Shown: positions 16,354 through 26,340, counted from the stretch's first letter. The stretch: DNA of 35,081 nt from Streptomyces sp. NP-1717 (GCF_022695985.1 NZ_JAAPBF010000058.1:1-35081), one strand, 5' to 3'. Notes: generated from the letters alone by a model not told the origin. A program made the numbers and translations.

Positions 16354-17193
16354 TCACACCTCGCTGTGGAGGGCGATGCGCTCGTCGCCGGCATACACGT
16401 TCATGGAGGGGCCGCGGAGGAAGCCGACCAGGGTCAGCCCGCTCTCCGCGGCGAGGTCGACGGCGAGCGACGACGGCGCCGAGACCGCCGCCAGGACCGG
16501 TATCCCGGCCATCACCGCCTTCTGGGCGAGTTCGAAGGACGCGCGGCCCGACACCAGCAGGATCGCCCGTGACAGGGGCAGCAGACCCTGCTGGAGGGCC
16601 CGGCCGACGAGTTTGTCGACCGCGTTGTGGCGGCCCACGTCCTCCCGGATGTCGAGGAGTTCCCCGTCCTCGGAGAACAGGGCCGCGGCGTGCAGACCCC
16701 CGGTCCGGTCGAAGACCCGCTGTGCCGCCCGCAACCGGTCGGGGAGGTCGGAGAGCAGAGCGGGTTCGACGCGGACCGGGGGAGTGTCGGCGATCGGGAA
16801 GCGCGCAGTGGTGCGTACGGCGTCGAGGCTGGCCTTGCCGCACAGGCCGCACGAGGACGTGGTGTAGACGTTGCGTTCCAGCGTGATGTCCGGCATCGGG
16901 ACGCCGGGCGCGAGCTGGACGTCCACCACGTTGTACGTGTTGCTGCCGTCGTCCGTCGCGCCGGCGCAGTACACGATCGACCGGACGTCGTCGGCGGAGC
17001 CGAGGACGCCCTCGCTGACCAGGAATCCGGCGGCGAGCGCGAAGTCGTCGCCCGGGGTGCGCATGGTGATGGCGAGCGGCTTGCCGTTCAGCCGGATCTC
17101 CATGGGCTCCTCGGCGACCAGGGTGTCCGGGCGGGTGGTGACAGCTCCGTCCCTGATGCGGATGGTGCGGCGGCGTTCGGTGACGCGTCCCAC
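16354..17193 (-). CDS. fdhD: Formate dehydrogenase accessory sulfurtransferase FdhD
   Basis: 279 residues from GTG 17193 (GGGGAGGA five bases upstream). FdhD receives sulfur from a cysteine desulfurase and passes it to the bis-MGD cofactor, a step needed for active formate dehydrogenase. The redox-active pair is CGLCG (Cys115, Cys118). Other family landmarks are the start EEPMEIRLNGKPLAITMRTP, DDFALAAGFLVSEG, and VGRHNAVDKLVGRAL towards the C-terminus. It is the last gene of the operon, 57 bp after the Fe-S subunit, and ends at a strong terminator. Confidence 0.95.
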   Translation of the reverse strand: MGRVTERRRTIRIRDGAVTTRPDTLVAEEPMEIRLNGKPLAITMRTPGDDFALAAGFLVSEGVLGSADDVRSIVYCAGATDDGSNTYNVVDVQLAPGVPMPDITLERNVYTTSSCGLCGKASLDAVRTTARFPIADTPPVRVEPALLSDLPDRLRAAQRVFDRTGGLHAAALFSEDGELLDIREDVGRHNAVDKLVGRALQQGLLPLSRAILLVSGRASFELAQKAVMAGIPVLAAVSAPSSLAVDLAAESGLTLVGFLRGPSMNVYAGDERIALHSEV

Positions 17194-17250
17194 GGTGATC
17201 CTCCCCTTTCTCGCTCGGTCCGGCTCCGCCGGTGCTGGGTCCCGGTGCCG

Positions 17251-18107
17251 CTACGGGCGCTGCTGCGCGTGCTGGTACCCGAAGCGCCCCTTGATGCACA
17301 GGTTGCCGTGGGTCACCGGGTTGTCGTGCGGCGAGGTGACCTTGACGATCTCATTGTCCTGCACGTGCAGCGTGAGGTTGCAGCCGACGCCGCAGTACGC
17401 GCAGATCGTGGTGGTCTCCGTCTGCGCCGACTCGTCCCAGGTGCCAGCCTCGCGCATGTCGAACTCGGACTTGAAGCTGAGCGCGCCCGTCGGACAGACC
17501 TCGATGCAGTTGCCGCAGTAGACGCACGCCGATTCGGGCAGCGCCACGGCGTGCTCGGTGGAGATACGGGCGTCGAAACCGCGGCCGGCGACGGAGATGG
17601 CGAAGGTGTTCTGCCACTGGTCGCCGCACGCGTCCACACACTTGTAGCAGAGGATGCATTTGTCGAGGTCCCGGACGTAGAGATCGTTGTCGATCTTCGG
17701 CGTCTCGTTGACCCGGGCCGCGTCGGGCCCGAACCGGTCGGGCTTCGCCTCGTACTCCTTGATCCACTCGGCCGCGCGCGGTGTCGTGGACAGGTCGGTC
17801 GACGAGGCCAGCAGTTCCAGGACCACCTTGCGGCTGGTCCGGGCGCGCTCGGAGTCCGTACTGACCTTCATCCCCGCCTCCGCCCGGCGTGAGCACGCGG
17901 GCGCCAGCGTGCGGGCGCCCTCGACCTCCACGACGCAGACCCGGCACGCGTTCTTCGGCGTGAGCGTGTCACCCTCGCAGAGCGTGGGGATGTCCTTGCC
18001 CGCCGCCCGGCAGGCGTCCAGGATCGTGGAGCCCTCGGGGACCCGGGTGGGCTCGCCGTCGAGTGTGAACTCAAGCAGACGGCGCGGCAGTTGGAGAGGA
18101 ACAACGG

Positions 18108-18111
<4 letters not shown>
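17251..18111 (-). CDS. Formate dehydrogenase Fe-S subunit (NuoG-like N-terminus) carrying the displaced molybdopterin-subunit [4Fe-4S] domain
   Basis: 286 residues from GTG 18111, which overlaps the stop of the preceding gene by 4 bp (GTGA), so translation is coupled. Order: [2Fe-2S] domain with Cys45, 56, 59, 73; a linker (75-145); two ferredoxin-type [4Fe-4S] motifs (Cys152/155/158/162 and Cys196/199/202/206); then CAYCGVGC plus LCIKGR (Cys237, 240, 244, 272), the domain that normally opens a bis-MGD catalytic subunit. The protein stops at GYQHAQQRP, the linker point of that domain. The His-Cys3 [4Fe-4S] site usually found after the [2Fe-2S] domain in FdsA/NuoG is missing. It should wire the diaphorase to the molybdenum subunit, in the cytoplasm. 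Confidence 0.9.
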
Positions 18112-20171
<2,060 letters not shown>

Positions 20172-20177
20172 TGATTC

Positions 20178-22151
20178 TCAGCTCCTCACGGCTGTCGCCG
20201 ACATCTCTGTCACGTGGGCGGGCAACTTCTCGATGCGGATGGCCGACGCCTTGAACTCGGCGGTACCGGCGATCGGGCAGTTCGCCTCGATCGTCAGCTG
20301 GTTGGTGTCCACCTCGTCCGGGAAGTGCATGGTCATGAAGGCCAGTCCGGGGCGGAGCCCCCGGTCGATCCAGACCGGTGCCCGCACCGTGCCGCGCCGT
20401 GAGGAGATCTGGACCTCCTCGCCGACCTCGACCCCGTAGAGCCGCGCGTCCTCCGGGCACAGCTCCAGGTACTCGCCGCGGCGCAGCGGGGAGGCGAAAC
20501 TCCCGCTCTGCACACCGGTGTTGTACGAGTCGAGCCGGCGCCCGGTGGTGAGCCTGATCGGGTACTGCTCGTCCGTCAGGTCCACCGGCGGATCGTGCTT
20601 CACGATGCCGAACGGGGCGAGCCTGCCGCGCTTGGCGGGGTCCGCCTCCCACAACCTGCCGTGCAGATAGGTGGGTTCGATGCGCTCGGTGTCGGGGCAC
20701 GGCCACTGGATGCCCTGGTGCTCGGCGAGCCGGTCGTACGTCATCCCGAAGTGGTCGGGGGACAGTGCGCGCAGCTCGTTCCAGACGGTTTCCGCGTCTG
20801 CGAACTTCCAGTCGTGTCCGAGCCGGCCCGCGATCTCGCAGATGATGTCGATGTCCTCGCGCGCCTCGCCCGGCGGGTCGAGTGCCTTGCGTACGAGCTG
20901 GACCCGGCGCTCGCTGTTGGTGGTGGTGCCGTCGGTCTCGCACCAGGCGGCGGTGGCGGGCAGGACCACGTCGGCCAGTTCGGCCGTTTTGGTGAGGAAG
21001 ATGTCCTGCACGACGAGGAAGTCGAGCGCCTTCATCCGGGTCACGGCCTGCTCGCTGTCGGCCTCGGACTGCGCCGGGTTCTCGCCGATGCAGTAGACGG
21101 CCCTGAGGTCGCCGGTCTCCATCGCCTCGAACATGTCGGTCAGGTTGAGGCCGTAGTGGGGCTGGATCACGGTGTCCCACGCGGTCTCGAACTTCCGCCG
21201 CACATCCGTTTCGAGGATGTCCTGGAAGCCCGGCAGCCGGTTGGGGATGGCCCCCATGTCGCCGCCGCCCTGCACGTTGTTCTGGCCGCGCAGGGGCTGG
21301 ACCCCGGAGCCGTACCGTCCGACGTGCCCGGTGAGCAGCGACAGGTTGATCAGCGCGCGGACGTTGTCGGTGCCGTTGTGGTGCTCGGTGATGCCGAGCG
21401 TCCAGCACAACTGGGCGCGCTCGGCCCGGGCGTAGGAGTGGGCGAGGTCGCGGATCGCCTCGGCGGGTACGCCCGTCACCTTCTCGGCCACCGTGAGGGT
21501 CCATGGCTCGACCTCGGCCGCGTACTCCTCGAAGCCGGTGGTCGCCTGCTCGATGAACTGCTTGTTCTGCAGGCCCGCGTGGATGATCTCGCGGCCGACG
21601 GCGTGGGCGAGCGGAATGTCCGTGCCGACGTTGAGGCCCATCCAGCTCTCGGCCCATTCGGCCGTGCTGGTGCGCCGGGGGTCGACGGCGTACATCCGCG
21701 CGCCGTTGCGGATGCCGCGCAGGACGTGCTGGAAGAAGATCGGGTGCGCGAAGCGGGCGTTGGAGCCCCACATCACGATCAGATCGGTGTGCTCAACCTC
21801 CTCGTACGAGGAGGTGCCGCCACCGGAACCGAAGGCCGCGGAGAGTCCGGCGACGCTCGGCGCGTGGCAGGTCCGGTTGCAGGAGTCGACGTTGTTGGTG
21901 CCCATCACCACCCGCGCGAACTTCTGCGCGACGTAGTTCATCTCGTTCGTGGCACGGGCGCACGAGAACATGCCGAACGCGCCGCGTGCGGCGCCCAGTC
22001 CCTCGGCCGCCCGGTCGAGTGCTTCTTCCCAGGTCGCCCGCCGGAACGGGCCTCCCTTCTCGTCCCGCACCAGCGGGTGTTCGAGCCTGGTATAGGTCTT
22101 CGGCGTGCGATCCCGCCGCCTTGCGCTGCTTTTCACGCTGCGCTCCCTCAT
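20178..22151 (-). CDS. Formate dehydrogenase catalytic (molybdopterin) subunit lacking its N-terminal [4Fe-4S] domain
   Basis: 657 residues. It aligns by eye with E. coli FdhF from just after the first [4Fe-4S] domain: TYTRLEHPLV, ATWEEALDRAAE, NEMNYVAQKFARVVMGTNNVD, and NRTCHAPSVAGL with Cys95 as the Mo ligand in place of selenocysteine, followed by His96. Then come the bis-MGD contacts (MWGSNARFAHP, GQNNVQGGGDMG, IGENPAQSEAD, DVVLPATAAWCETDGTTTNSERR) and the C-terminal dinucleotide-binding domain (RLTTGRRLDSYNTG). No CxxCxxxC occurs before residue 20. That domain is at the end of the third gene. The ATG at 22151 lacks a good ribosome site, so a start a few codons further in is possible. First gene of the fdh operon. 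Confidence 0.92.
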   Translation of the reverse strand: MRERSVKSSARRRDRTPKTYTRLEHPLVRDEKGGPFRRATWEEALDRAAEGLGAARGAFGMFSCARATNEMNYVAQKFARVVMGTNNVDSCNRTCHAPSVAGLSAAFGSGGGTSSYEEVEHTDLIVMWGSNARFAHPIFFQHVLRGIRNGARMYAVDPRRTSTAEWAESWMGLNVGTDIPLAHAVGREIIHAGLQNKQFIEQATTGFEEYAAEVEPWTLTVAEKVTGVPAEAIRDLAHSYARAERAQLCWTLGITEHHNGTDNVRALINLSLLTGHVGRYGSGVQPLRGQNNVQGGGDMGAIPNRLPGFQDILETDVRRKFETAWDTVIQPHYGLNLTDMFEAMETGDLRAVYCIGENPAQSEADSEQAVTRMKALDFLVVQDIFLTKTAELADVVLPATAAWCETDGTTTNSERRVQLVRKALDPPGEAREDIDIICEIAGRLGHDWKFADAETVWNELRALSPDHFGMTYDRLAEHQGIQWPCPDTERIEPTYLHGRLWEADPAKRGRLAPFGIVKHDPPVDLTDEQYPIRLTTGRRLDSYNTGVQSGSFASPLRRGEYLELCPEDARLYGVEVGEEVQISSRRGTVRAPVWIDRGLRPGLAFMTMHFPDEVDTNQLTIEANCPIAGTAEFKASAIRIEKLPAHVTEMSATAVRS

Positions 22152-22174
22152 GAGTCATGGCTTGTGGCCGCGCC

Positions 22175-22188
22175 ATTGCATACAGTAT
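22175..22188 (-). promoter_or_regulatory. Candidate GntR operator A in front of the formate dehydrogenase operon
   Basis: On the minus strand ATACTGTATGCAAT, 23 bp before the fdh catalytic-subunit ATG. It matches sites at 23591 and 26327 in at least 11 of 14 positions, always in the same orientation to a downstream gene. Its TACTGT could be a -10 hexamer, so bound repressor would block the promoter. Confidence 0.55.
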
Positions 22189-22273
22189 CCCGGTGCGCGG
22201 TGGGAAGCGGAAGCCTTGCGTATGGGTTTTGTGCGGGACGGGGCCGCGCCGGGTCCGCCCGGCGGGCCGGTTC

Positions 22274-22323
22274 GTCCTCAATCGCCGGACGGGCTCAACT
22301 GAGCCCGTCCGGCGATCGAGGAC
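22274..22323. repeat. Near-perfect 24-bp palindrome (Streptomyces interspersed repeat)
   Basis: Arms 22274-22297 and 22300-22323 with a 2-nt loop and one mismatch. The core CCCGTCCGGCGATCGAGG also occurs in the tail of the araC-type gene near 10670. It lies between the reductase gene and the fdh promoter and can act as terminator for the former. Confidence 0.8.
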
Positions 22324-22360
22324 AGGTGCGCCGGGTGGCCGCGCGACCCGCCGAACGCCA

Positions 22361-22535
22361 GGGGGTGTCCGCGAAGTCCCGCCTGGCTCGCGACGTCTGG
22401 CACGCACGCTCGCCGCGTTGTCGGACTCGGCCGAGTACGCCCGGTACGAGGCCGATCCTCCGCCTTGCGATGCACCGCACCAGCCGCCGCGGGCCCCGCC
22501 CTACGGGCGGACGGCGCTACTTCGCGGACACTCCC
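22361..22535. mobile_element. MITE-like element with 17-bp terminal inverted repeats
   Basis: The ends GGGGGTGTCCGCGAAGT (22361-22377) and its inverse ACTTCGCGGACACTCCC (22519-22535) match in 16 of 17 positions. The 175-bp element is too short for a transposase and contains no credible gene. CTAG abuts the right end and CCAG the left end, suggesting a TA or CTAG target as used by IS630-type elements (inference). It lies 13 bp from the stop codon of the reductase gene. Confidence 0.65.
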
Positions 22536-22548
22536 TAGGGCCGGACCG

Positions 22549-23520
22549 CTACGCGGCCGCGCCGCGGGCCAGCAGGTCCGAGATGGCGTCGACCGTGCGG
22601 AGCGTCGGCACATCGATGTCGCACATGGCCGCCAGTTCGACGACGGCCGCGAGCAGCACGTCCAGCTCCATCGGCTTCCCCTTCTCCAGGTCCTGGAGAG
22701 TGGAGGTCCGGTGGTCGCCGACCCGTTCGGCGCCGGCCAGCCGGCGTTCGACGGAGATGTCGGGGTGGCAGCCGAGCGCCTCGGCGACCCGGAGCGTCTC
22801 CCGCATCATCAGTTCGATGACTTCCCGGGTGCTGCGGTGCAGGCACATCTCCCGCATCGTGGCGCGGGTCAGCGCGCTGATCGGGTTGAAGGAGATGTTG
22901 CCGAGGAGTTTGATCCAGATCTCGTCGCGCAGTTCGGCCTCGACCGGACACTTGAGTCCGCCCGCCCGCATGGCCTCGCCGAACTCCTTGGTACGGGGTG
23001 AGAGCGATCTGTCCGGCTCCCCGATGGAGAACCGGGTGCCTTCCAGGTGCCGTACGACGCCCGGTCCTTCCAGCTCCGTCGCCGCGTAGACGACGCAGCC
23101 GATGGCACGTTCCGGCGGCAGGACCGCGCTGACCGAGCCGCCGGGGTCGACGCTCTCTATGCGGCGGCCGTCGTGCGGGCCGCCGTGCCGGTGGAAGTAC
23201 CACCAGGGGATGCCGTTCTGGGCGGCGATGACCGCCGTGTGGTCCTGGAGCAGAGGCGCGATCAGCGGCCCGCACGCCGCGTACGAATTCGCCTTCAGGC
23301 CCAGGAACACATAGTCGACCGGCCCGATGTCGGCCGGCTGATCGGTGGCGTGCACCCGCGCGGTCCAATCGCCGCGCGGGCTGTACACCCGGACTCCGTG
23401 CTGCCTCATGGCCGCCAGATGCGGTCCACGGGCGATGAGATGGACTTCGGCGCCTGCGCGATCGAGCGCGGCACCGACATAGGCGCCGATCGCACCGGCG
23501 CCGACGACTGCGACTTTCAC
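22549..23520 (-). CDS. 2-dehydropantoate 2-reductase family protein (ketopantoate reductase-like)
   Basis: 323 residues from GTG 23520 with GGAGAG seven bases upstream; the longer open frame to 23574 lacks a start signal. The N-terminal Rossmann motif is KVAVVGAGAIGAYVGAAL (about 2-19), followed by VHLIARGPHLAAM and VFLGLKANS. The conserved Lys of the family is in EIWIKLLGNISFNPISAL. True PanE makes pantoate for coenzyme A, but many paralogues are uncharacterised NADPH-dependent reductases of other 2-oxo acids. Standing beside an oxalate/formate-type transporter and formate dehydrogenase, and behind the same putative operator, this one more likely handles a small 2-oxo acid in that pathway (inference). 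A small mobile element sits immediately downstream. Confidence 0.85.
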   Translation of the reverse strand: MKVAVVGAGAIGAYVGAALDRAGAEVHLIARGPHLAAMRQHGVRVYSPRGDWTARVHATDQPADIGPVDYVFLGLKANSYAACGPLIAPLLQDHTAVIAAQNGIPWWYFHRHGGPHDGRRIESVDPGGSVSAVLPPERAIGCVVYAATELEGPGVVRHLEGTRFSIGEPDRSLSPRTKEFGEAMRAGGLKCPVEAELRDEIWIKLLGNISFNPISALTRATMREMCLHRSTREVIELMMRETLRVAEALGCHPDISVERRLAGAERVGDHRTSTLQDLEKGKPMELDVLLAAVVELAAMCDIDVPTLRTVDAISDLLARGAAA

Positions 23521-23590
23521 CGTGGGGCTCTCCGTTCGCTTTGAGGGTGTTGAGAGAAGCGCGGAAAGGAGCACACTTTGCCGACGATAT

Positions 23591-23604
23591 ATTGTCTACA
23601 GTAT
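23591..23604 (-). promoter_or_regulatory. Candidate GntR operator B between the reductase and transporter genes
   Basis: On the minus strand ATACTGTAGACAAT, 70 bp before the reductase GTG and 103 bp before the transporter ATG. It matches operator A at 12 of 14 bases and operator C at 12 of 14. A nearby inverted repeat (TGCCGAC at 23613-23619 with GTCGGCA at 23632-23638) may be a second regulatory element. Confidence 0.55.
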
Positions 23605-23693
23605 GGAATAACTGCCGACAAGACTTCTGTCGTCGGCATACGGTCGACGTGAACAACCGGTAAAGGATCTTCCCAAACGGTCGGGACGGTTCC

Positions 23694-23707
23694 TAGAGTT
23701 CGCGACC
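23694..23707 (+). promoter_or_regulatory. Possible -10 for a leaderless transporter mRNA
   Basis: TAGAGT (23694-23699) lies 8 nt before the transporter ATG and no Shine-Dalgarno sequence is present, so transcription may start at or next to the start codon. No clear -35 was seen. Confidence 0.35.
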
Positions 23708-25114
23708 ATGACCCCACCACTCGCCCCGGTCGGCTGGAGCCGCTGGCTGGTACCCCCCGCAGCGCTCTCGGTGCACCTCTCGATCGGACAGGCCTACGCC
23801 TGGAGCGTGTTCAAGCCCCCGCTGGAATCCGCTCTCGGCCTCTCCGGTACCCAGAGCGCCCTCCCCTTCCAGCTGGGCATCGTGATGCTCGGCCTGTCCG
23901 CCGCGTTCGGCGGCACCCTCGTCGAACGCAACGGCCCGCGCTGGGCGATGACCGTCGCACTCGTCTGCTTCTCGTCCGGGTTCCTGCTCTCCGCGCTCGG
24001 CGCCGCGACCGAACAGTTCTGGCTGATCGTCTTCGGATACGGCTTCGTCGGCGGCATCGGACTCGGCATCGGCTACATCTCGCCCGTCTCGACACTGATC
24101 AAATGGTTCCCCGACCGGCCGGGCATGGCGACCGGCATCGCGATCATGGGCTTCGGCGGCGGCGCGCTCATCGCCTCCCCGTGGTCCGCGCAGATGCTGG
24201 AGTCGTTCGGCTCCACGAGCGACGGCATAGCCAAGGCGTTCCTCGTACACGGCCTGGTCTACGCGGTGTTCATGCTGCTCGGTGTCCTGCTGATCCGCGT
24301 ACCGCGTCCGGACGCCGCGCCGAAGGCGGCGCCCGCCCCCGAGTCGGCCCTGATCACCACCGCGCAGGTCTCCGCCAGGTCGGCCGTGCGCACACCGCAG
24401 TTCTGGCTGCTGTGGATCGTCCTGTGTATGAACGTCACCGCGGGCATCGGCATCCTTGAGAAGGCCGCCCCGATGATCACCGACTTCTTCGCCGACACCG
24501 ACACGCCGGTCTCCGTCTCGGCCGCGGCCGGGTTCGTCGCGCTGCTGTCGGCGGCCAACATGGCGGGCCGTATCGGCTGGTCGTCCACCTCCGACGTGAT
24601 AGGCCGGAAGAACACCTACCGCCTCTACCTGGGCGTCGGCGCCCTGATGTATCTGCTGATCGCGCAGTTCGGCGACGCGTCCAAACCGCTCTTCATCATC
24701 TGCGCGCTGGTCATCCTCTCCTTCTACGGAGGAGGCTTCGCCACCGTCCCCGCCTATCTCAAGGACCTGTTCGGCACCTACCAGGTGGGCGCGATCCACG
24801 GACGGCTGCTCACCGCCTGGTCGGCGGCCGGCGTCCTCGGCCCGCTCATCGTCAACCGGGTCGCCGACAGCCAGGAGGAGGCGGGCAAGAGCGGGCCCGG
24901 TCTCTACGGGCTCTCCCTGACCATCATGATCGGGCTGCTCGTCGTCGGCTTCGTGGCCAACGAGCTGGTCCGCCCCGTACACCCGCGCCACCACCGGCCG
25001 GCGGAGACCACCGAGCCCGCCGGCAGCGCCGTCACGAATCCGGAAGTATCGCCGGAAGCACCGAAGGAGGCCCCCGATGACCACAGCACCGGAGAGCGGG
25101 AACGCAGTGCCTGA
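23708..25114 (+). CDS. OFA-family MFS transporter (oxalate/formate antiporter type)
   Basis: 468 residues with about 12 hydrophobic helices. The start VPPAALSVHLSIGQAYAWSV is typical of the OFA subfamily, as are GIGLGIGYISPVSTLIKWFPDRPGMATG, GFGGGALI and the central charged loop near residue 200. OxlT of Oxalobacter exchanges oxalate for formate; other OFA members move other small carboxylates, so the substrate is unproven. A cytoplasmic C-terminal tail rich in Pro/Glu (about 425-468) overlaps the next small gene by 38 bp. The formate dehydrogenase operon nearby and a shared putative operator support a formate- or oxalate-linked role. Confidence 0.88.
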   Translation: MTPPLAPVGWSRWLVPPAALSVHLSIGQAYAWSVFKPPLESALGLSGTQSALPFQLGIVMLGLSAAFGGTLVERNGPRWAMTVALVCFSSGFLLSALGAATEQFWLIVFGYGFVGGIGLGIGYISPVSTLIKWFPDRPGMATGIAIMGFGGGALIASPWSAQMLESFGSTSDGIAKAFLVHGLVYAVFMLLGVLLIRVPRPDAAPKAAPAPESALITTAQVSARSAVRTPQFWLLWIVLCMNVTAGIGILEKAAPMITDFFADTDTPVSVSAAAGFVALLSAANMAGRIGWSSTSDVIGRKNTYRLYLGVGALMYLLIAQFGDASKPLFIICALVILSFYGGGFATVPAYLKDLFGTYQVGAIHGRLLTAWSAAGVLGPLIVNRVADSQEEAGKSGPGLYGLSLTIMIGLLVVGFVANELVRPVHPRHHRPAETTEPAGSAVTNPEVSPEAPKEAPDDHSTGERERSA

Positions 25115-25223
25115 GTCCCGGCGAACCGCGCTGACCGTCTTCGCCTGGCTCTGGGTGGGCGTCCCTCTCGCGTACGGTCTGTACGAACTGGTCCGAAAGG
25201 CCACCCAGCTGTTCACCGGGTGA
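25077..25223 (+). CDS. Small membrane protein, probable partner subunit of the OFA transporter
   Basis: 48 residues beginning MTTAPESGNAVPESRRTALT. The ATG at 25077 has a perfect AAGGAGG six bases upstream, inside the transporter gene, whose end it overlaps by 38 bp in another frame. One transmembrane helix is predicted by eye (VFAWLWVGVPLAYGLYEL), followed by a short basic segment (VRKATQLFTG). To my recollection, similar small proteins are annotated as 'MFS transporter small subunit' beside OFA transporters in Streptomyces; this cannot be checked here. It probably stabilises or modulates the transporter. Confidence 0.78.
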   Translation: MTTAPESGNAVPESRRTALTVFAWLWVGVPLAYGLYELVRKATQLFTG

Positions 25224-25361
25224 TCCCGTTCGGACGACGCCGGATGATCCGGAGTCTCCAAGAGGAGGCGGGGAATCCTGTTGGGTCACCTGCCCCCTTA
25301 CTCGTGAGTCGCTGACGAGACTGGGGATCTCCTGACGTCGACCGAAGAGGGGGTCCCGGGC

Positions 25362-26309
25362 ATGACCGGCACTCGTATCGCCGCGCTCGGGCACTATCAG
25401 CCCGCCAAGGTGCTCACCAACGACGACCTGGCGGGCATGGTCGACACCAGTGATGAGTGGATCAGGAGCCGTGTCGGCATCAAGACCCGGCACGTGGGCG
25501 GACCCGACGAGTCCGTGGACGAGATGGCGGCGCACGCGGCGGCGAAGGCGCTCGCCGCCGCCGGTCTGACCCCCGCCGACATCGATCTCGTACTCGTTGC
25601 CACCTCCACGGCGATCGACCGGTCGCCGAACATGGCGGCGCGCGTCGCGGCCCGGCTCTCCATGGGCTCACCGGCCGTGATGGACCTCAACGTGGTCTGC
25701 GCCGGTTTCACGCACGCGCTCGCCACCGCCGACCACACCGTACGGGCGGGCGCCGCGACCCGCGCGCTCGTCATCGGCGCCGACAAGATGGCCGACATCG
25801 CCGACTGGACCGACCGCTCCACCTGCGTCCTCCTCGGTGACGGCGCGGGCGCGGCGGTCGTCGAGGCCGTCCGGCCGGGCGAGGAGCCGGGCATCGGGCC
25901 GGTGCTGTGGGGTTCGGTGCCCGAGATGGGCAACGCCGTACGGATCGAGGGGACCCCGCCGCGCTTCGCGCAGGAGGGCCAGTCGGTCTACCGGTGGGCC
26001 ACCACCCAGCTCCCGCCCATCGCCCGCAAGGTCTGCGAGCGCGCGGGCATCGCCCCCGAGGACCTGGCCGCCGTCGTACTGCACCAGGCGAACCTGCGGA
26101 TCATCGAGCCCGTCGCCCAGAAGATCGGCGCGGTCAACGCGGTCGTCGCGCGCGATGTCGTGGACTCCGGCAACACCTCGGCCGCGTCCATCCCGATGGC
26201 GCTGTCCAAGCTGGTGGAGCGCGGTGAGGTCGAATCCGGGGCTCCGGCGCTGCTTTTCGGCTTTGGCGGAAATCTGTCTTACGCCGGGCAGGTCGTCCGC
26301 TGCCCCTGA
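25362..26309 (+). CDS. Beta-ketoacyl-ACP synthase III family protein (FabH-like)
   Basis: 315 residues from ATG 25362, with GAGGGGG upstream. The thiolase-fold catalytic triad is complete: Cys113 (LNVVCAGFTHAL), His241 (VVLHQANLRI) and Asn271 (VDSGNTSAASIP). The start RIAALGHYQPAKVLTNDDLA and DTSDEWIRSRVGIKTRH are characteristic. FabH-type enzymes condense an acyl-CoA starter with malonyl-ACP. No acyl carrier protein, FabD or other fatty acid or polyketide gene lies nearby, so it is an orphan KAS III and may use CoA substrates. It lies 138 bp after the transporter partner gene and before the GntR regulator; no operator copy was found in front of it. Confidence 0.9.
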   Translation: MTGTRIAALGHYQPAKVLTNDDLAGMVDTSDEWIRSRVGIKTRHVGGPDESVDEMAAHAAAKALAAAGLTPADIDLVLVATSTAIDRSPNMAARVAARLSMGSPAVMDLNVVCAGFTHALATADHTVRAGAATRALVIGADKMADIADWTDRSTCVLLGDGAGAAVVEAVRPGEEPGIGPVLWGSVPEMGNAVRIEGTPPRFAQEGQSVYRWATTQLPPIARKVCERAGIAPEDLAAVVLHQANLRIIEPVAQKIGAVNAVVARDVVDSGNTSAASIPMALSKLVERGEVESGAPALLFGFGGNLSYAGQVVRCP

Positions 26310-26326
26310 CCGCTCCGGTTCTCGGT

Positions 26327-26340
26327 AGACTGTAGACGAT
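26327..26340 (+). promoter_or_regulatory. Candidate GntR operator C in front of the gntR-type gene
   Basis: AGACTGTAGACGAT, 59 bp before the ATG at 26400. It differs from operator B in two positions. TAGACT (26326-26331) could be the -10. The position fits autoregulation by the adjacent GntR protein. Confidence 0.55.

Noticed and set aside
23613..23638. Inverted repeat TGCCGAC-N12-GTCGGCA as a fourth GntR site
   Set aside because: It does not match the 14-bp consensus. It may be a separate operator or a weak hairpin in the transporter leader, so it is noted only as a nearby element.
25224..25361. A further GntR operator or small gene in front of the KAS III gene
   Set aside because: No match to the 14-bp site was found, and the short frames have no ribosome site or conserved look.
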